From positions 1-48,009 of the forward strand of contig JAJXZS010000010.1 in assembly GCA_021779955.1 (NCBI GenBank): a DNA stretch of 48,009 bases. The letters run 5' to 3'. Source of the DNA: Chloroflexota bacterium. Lineage in GTDB: Bacteria; Chloroflexota; Anaerolineae; Anaerolineales; Anaerolineaceae. Below are positions 46,730 to 48,009 of the stretch, in pieces (position 1 is the first letter of the stretch; the number at the start of each line of letters is the position of its first letter). The position numbers and the translations under genes were made by a program. Below the pieces are notes generated by a model. It saw nothing but the letters and a program-made list of their open reading frames with translations. It was not told the origin of the DNA and made no database searches.

Positions 46730-48009
46730 CTACTTCTTGGGTTTCACCGGGATGCTGGCTATGCTGCCAAGGTAACCAGTGGTCGAAAACGTATAGATGC
46801 TCGTAGGATAGACACCGCCAGATTTGGCAACCGGCTGGCCGATCAGATTCTGCGGGGAGTACTTGATGCCGATATAGTAAGTCGCTCCAGCCGTCGCACC
46901 GGTCACGGTGAATGTAACGTTTCCGTTGCTGCTTGTTACACTGACGCCGGAGGCTTTGCTGCAGTCGGCATTATACAGGATTGCCTGACCAAGATCCTGG
47001 ATCAGCATGGGTTTCCAATTAAGCGAGTTGGTTTCTACAACGTTTAGGGTAAAGCTGGCGCTTGGCGCTTCAATGGCATTGTAATAGAAGATGACGCCCG
47101 GGGAAACACTGTTGATCTTGTTGGATTTCACCTGGTAGGCGAAAGCATCATACATCGCAGGCCAGGCGCTGGGTCCAGCCGCATACATCTGGCAGGTGGT
47201 CTGGGTGGGCAGCAGCGCTCCGGCTTGCCGGTAGACCGTTGCATCGTCAGTTGCTGTGACTGATGTGTCGTCAGGCGCATAACCGATCACGTCCGCAGTG
47301 TTGGTGATGCTAAACACTGTCAAATCGGCTGCTTGAATTGTGTACGTACCCGTGCAAGTTAGTTTTGCTTTTGGTGCTAACGTTGCAGGTTGTGTTGGTG
47401 TGCAGGAAAGCGTGCCTAACTTTGCATCGGTGATTTCAACGTCATGTAGCGTCACGTTGCCGGTGTTGGTCGCCACGAGCGTGTAACTGATGATGTCACC
47501 CGCATTGGCATAAGTGGAAGGAGTTGCGGTCTTCACCAGAGTGATGGCGGGGTTCTGATCCGCTGGTACATCCTCGTCAGCGCAGACTTTTGCAGCACCG
47601 TCCGCTCCATCATCCGCACAGGCCGTGTTCGCCCAGTGTCCCGCATCCAGGTCAGCCTGGGTAACGGTATGGGTGGCCGCGCAGCTCATTTCTGCTCCTG
47701 GAGCCAGCGCAGATCCGTTGGTTGGCGTGCAGCTCAGGCCGCTCACCAAAGGATCGCTCACGGTCACGGCCACCAGGGTAACGTTGCCAGTGTTTTTCGC
47801 TACGATCGTGTAGTTGAGAATGTCGCCTACCGTATCATAGATCGTCTCGGTGGCTACCTTCGTGATGGATAACTTTGGATCCTGCGTGATCGGGATGTCC
47901 AGGCTGTCGGTATCCGGCTCAGACTCAGTCGAGTCCGCCGTCACCGTGTTGCTCAGGTTCCCGCCTGCGTCGATCTCCGCCTGGCTCACCGTGTGAGAGC
48001 AGGTGTACG
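46730..48009 (-). CDS. DUF11/DUF7507-type repeat surface protein, N-terminus beyond window
   Basis: The reading frame runs open through the right edge, so only the C-terminal 426 or so residues are seen. They contain the end of one repeat and two full repeats of about 109 residues, each with a KTATPSTY or KVATETIY start, the core VxNTGNVTL and SCTPT, and a PGAEMSCAATHTVTQADLDAG-like ending. These immunoglobulin-like modules are common in long cell-surface proteins. The last 165 residues form a distinct domain (SPGVIFYYNAIEAP, VTFTVTGATAGATYYIGIKY) ending in basic PVKPKK; no LPxTG or membrane anchor is visible. Likely an S-layer or adhesive protein. Confidence 0.82.
   Translation of the reverse strand, partial: YTCSHTVSQAEIDAGGNLSNTVTADSTESEPDTDSLDIPITQDPKLSITKVATETIYDTVGDILNYTIVAKNTGNVTLVAVTVSDPLVSGLSCTPTNGSALAPGAEMSCAATHTVTQADLDAGHWANTACADDGADGAAKVCADEDVPADQNPAITLVKTATPSTYANAGDIISYTLVATNTGNVTLHDVEITDAKLGTLSCTPTQPATLAPKAKLTCTGTYTIQAADLTVFSITNTADVIGYAPDDTSVTATDDATVYRQAGALLPTQTTCQMYAAGPSAWPAMYDAFAYQVKSNKINSVSPGVIFYYNAIEAPSASFTLNVVETNSLNWKPMLIQDLGQAILYNADCSKASGVSVTSSNGNVTFTVTGATAGATYYIGIKYSPQNLIGQPVAKSGGVYPTSIYTFSTTGYLGSIASIPVKPKK
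47228..47554 (-). repeat. DUF11/DUF7507-type protein repeat, copy nearest the C-terminus
   Basis: Encodes about 109 residues starting NPAITLVKTATPSTY, containing TNTGNVTLHDVEITDA and GTLSCTPTQPATLAP. Clearly related to the preceding copy at protein level but diverged in the DNA. Confidence 0.75.
47555..47881 (-). repeat. DUF11/DUF7507-type protein repeat, upstream copy
   Basis: Encodes about 109 residues starting DPKLSITKVATETIY, containing KNTGNVTLVAVTVSDP and GLSCTPTNGSALAPGAE. The residues before it (TCSHTVSQAEIDAGGN) are the end of a further copy cut by the window edge. Confidence 0.75.

Noticed and set aside
1-48009. CRISPR arrays, insertion sequences, prophage genes, tRNA/rRNA
   Set aside because: No regularly spaced direct repeats, transposase or integrase motifs, phage structural genes or foldable tRNAs were seen on either strand.

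Overview
The window reads as a chromosomal segment of a free-living bacterium, most likely a member of the Chloroflexota (Anaerolineae-like). This is an inference. It rests on lipoproteins with a lipobox followed by Thr/Pro-rich linkers, thioredoxin with a WCAPC site, a ChrB-N-only regulator, DUF7507/DUF11-type repeat proteins, STAND/TPR proteins, and the absence of porins or other outer-membrane proteins. There is no phage, IS element, CRISPR array, tRNA or rRNA. Coding density is high, and many gene ends carry recognisable intrinsic terminators.

Layout. 1-5.6 kb: envelope genes, namely a polyprenyl-phosphate sugar-1-phosphate transferase (cut by the left edge), a radical SAM/SPASM protein, a GT28-type diacylglycerol glycosyltransferase and a DUF368 polyprenyl-phosphate translocase-like protein. 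5.6-10.3 kb: a ChrB-type regulator, an MFS exporter and a P2-like cation ATPase, preceded by a near-consensus promoter bracketed by two matching palindromes. 10.3-15 kb: FtsH, an SDR dehydrogenase, thioredoxin, a NifX/NifB-type cofactor-binding protein and a CBS-pair protein behind a structured leader. 15-20.2 kb: a CPH-type copper ATPase with a His/Met-rich tail, and a convergent transsulfuration pair (cystathionine gamma-lyase/synthase and cystathionine beta-synthase). 20.4-22 kb: an M1 peptidase lipoprotein. 22-28.4 kb: a LacI-regulated sugar ABC importer (binding lipoprotein and two permeases, no ATPase gene) with trehalose synthase. 28.5-30.6 kb: cyclopropane fatty acid synthase and a cupin.

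30.9-38.4 kb is a tightly packed plus-strand operon for a cbb3-type oxidase. It holds CcoN, a fused five-heme CcoO/CcoP-like protein, a CcoS-like protein, a small membrane protein, an ABM-fold protein, a TauE/SafE (UreH_2) membrane protein and a CcoI-type copper ATPase. 38.5-48 kb: an orphan OmpR-type regulator with an altered receiver, a beta-helix lipoprotein, a Gmad2 lipoprotein, a split STAND ATPase/TPR pair, a LacD/YihT-like aldolase and a DUF11/DUF7507 repeat protein cut by the right edge.

The most unusual observation is that the MalG-like permease of the trehalose-linked importer carries a c-type heme motif (CASCH) within a cytochrome-c-like insertion in its first extracytoplasmic loop. 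Next are the pentaheme oxidase subunit, and the ChrB promoter whose two 16-bp palindromes lie exactly 42 bp apart around the -35/-10 elements. All functions are inferred from sequence motifs read by eye; no database search was possible.
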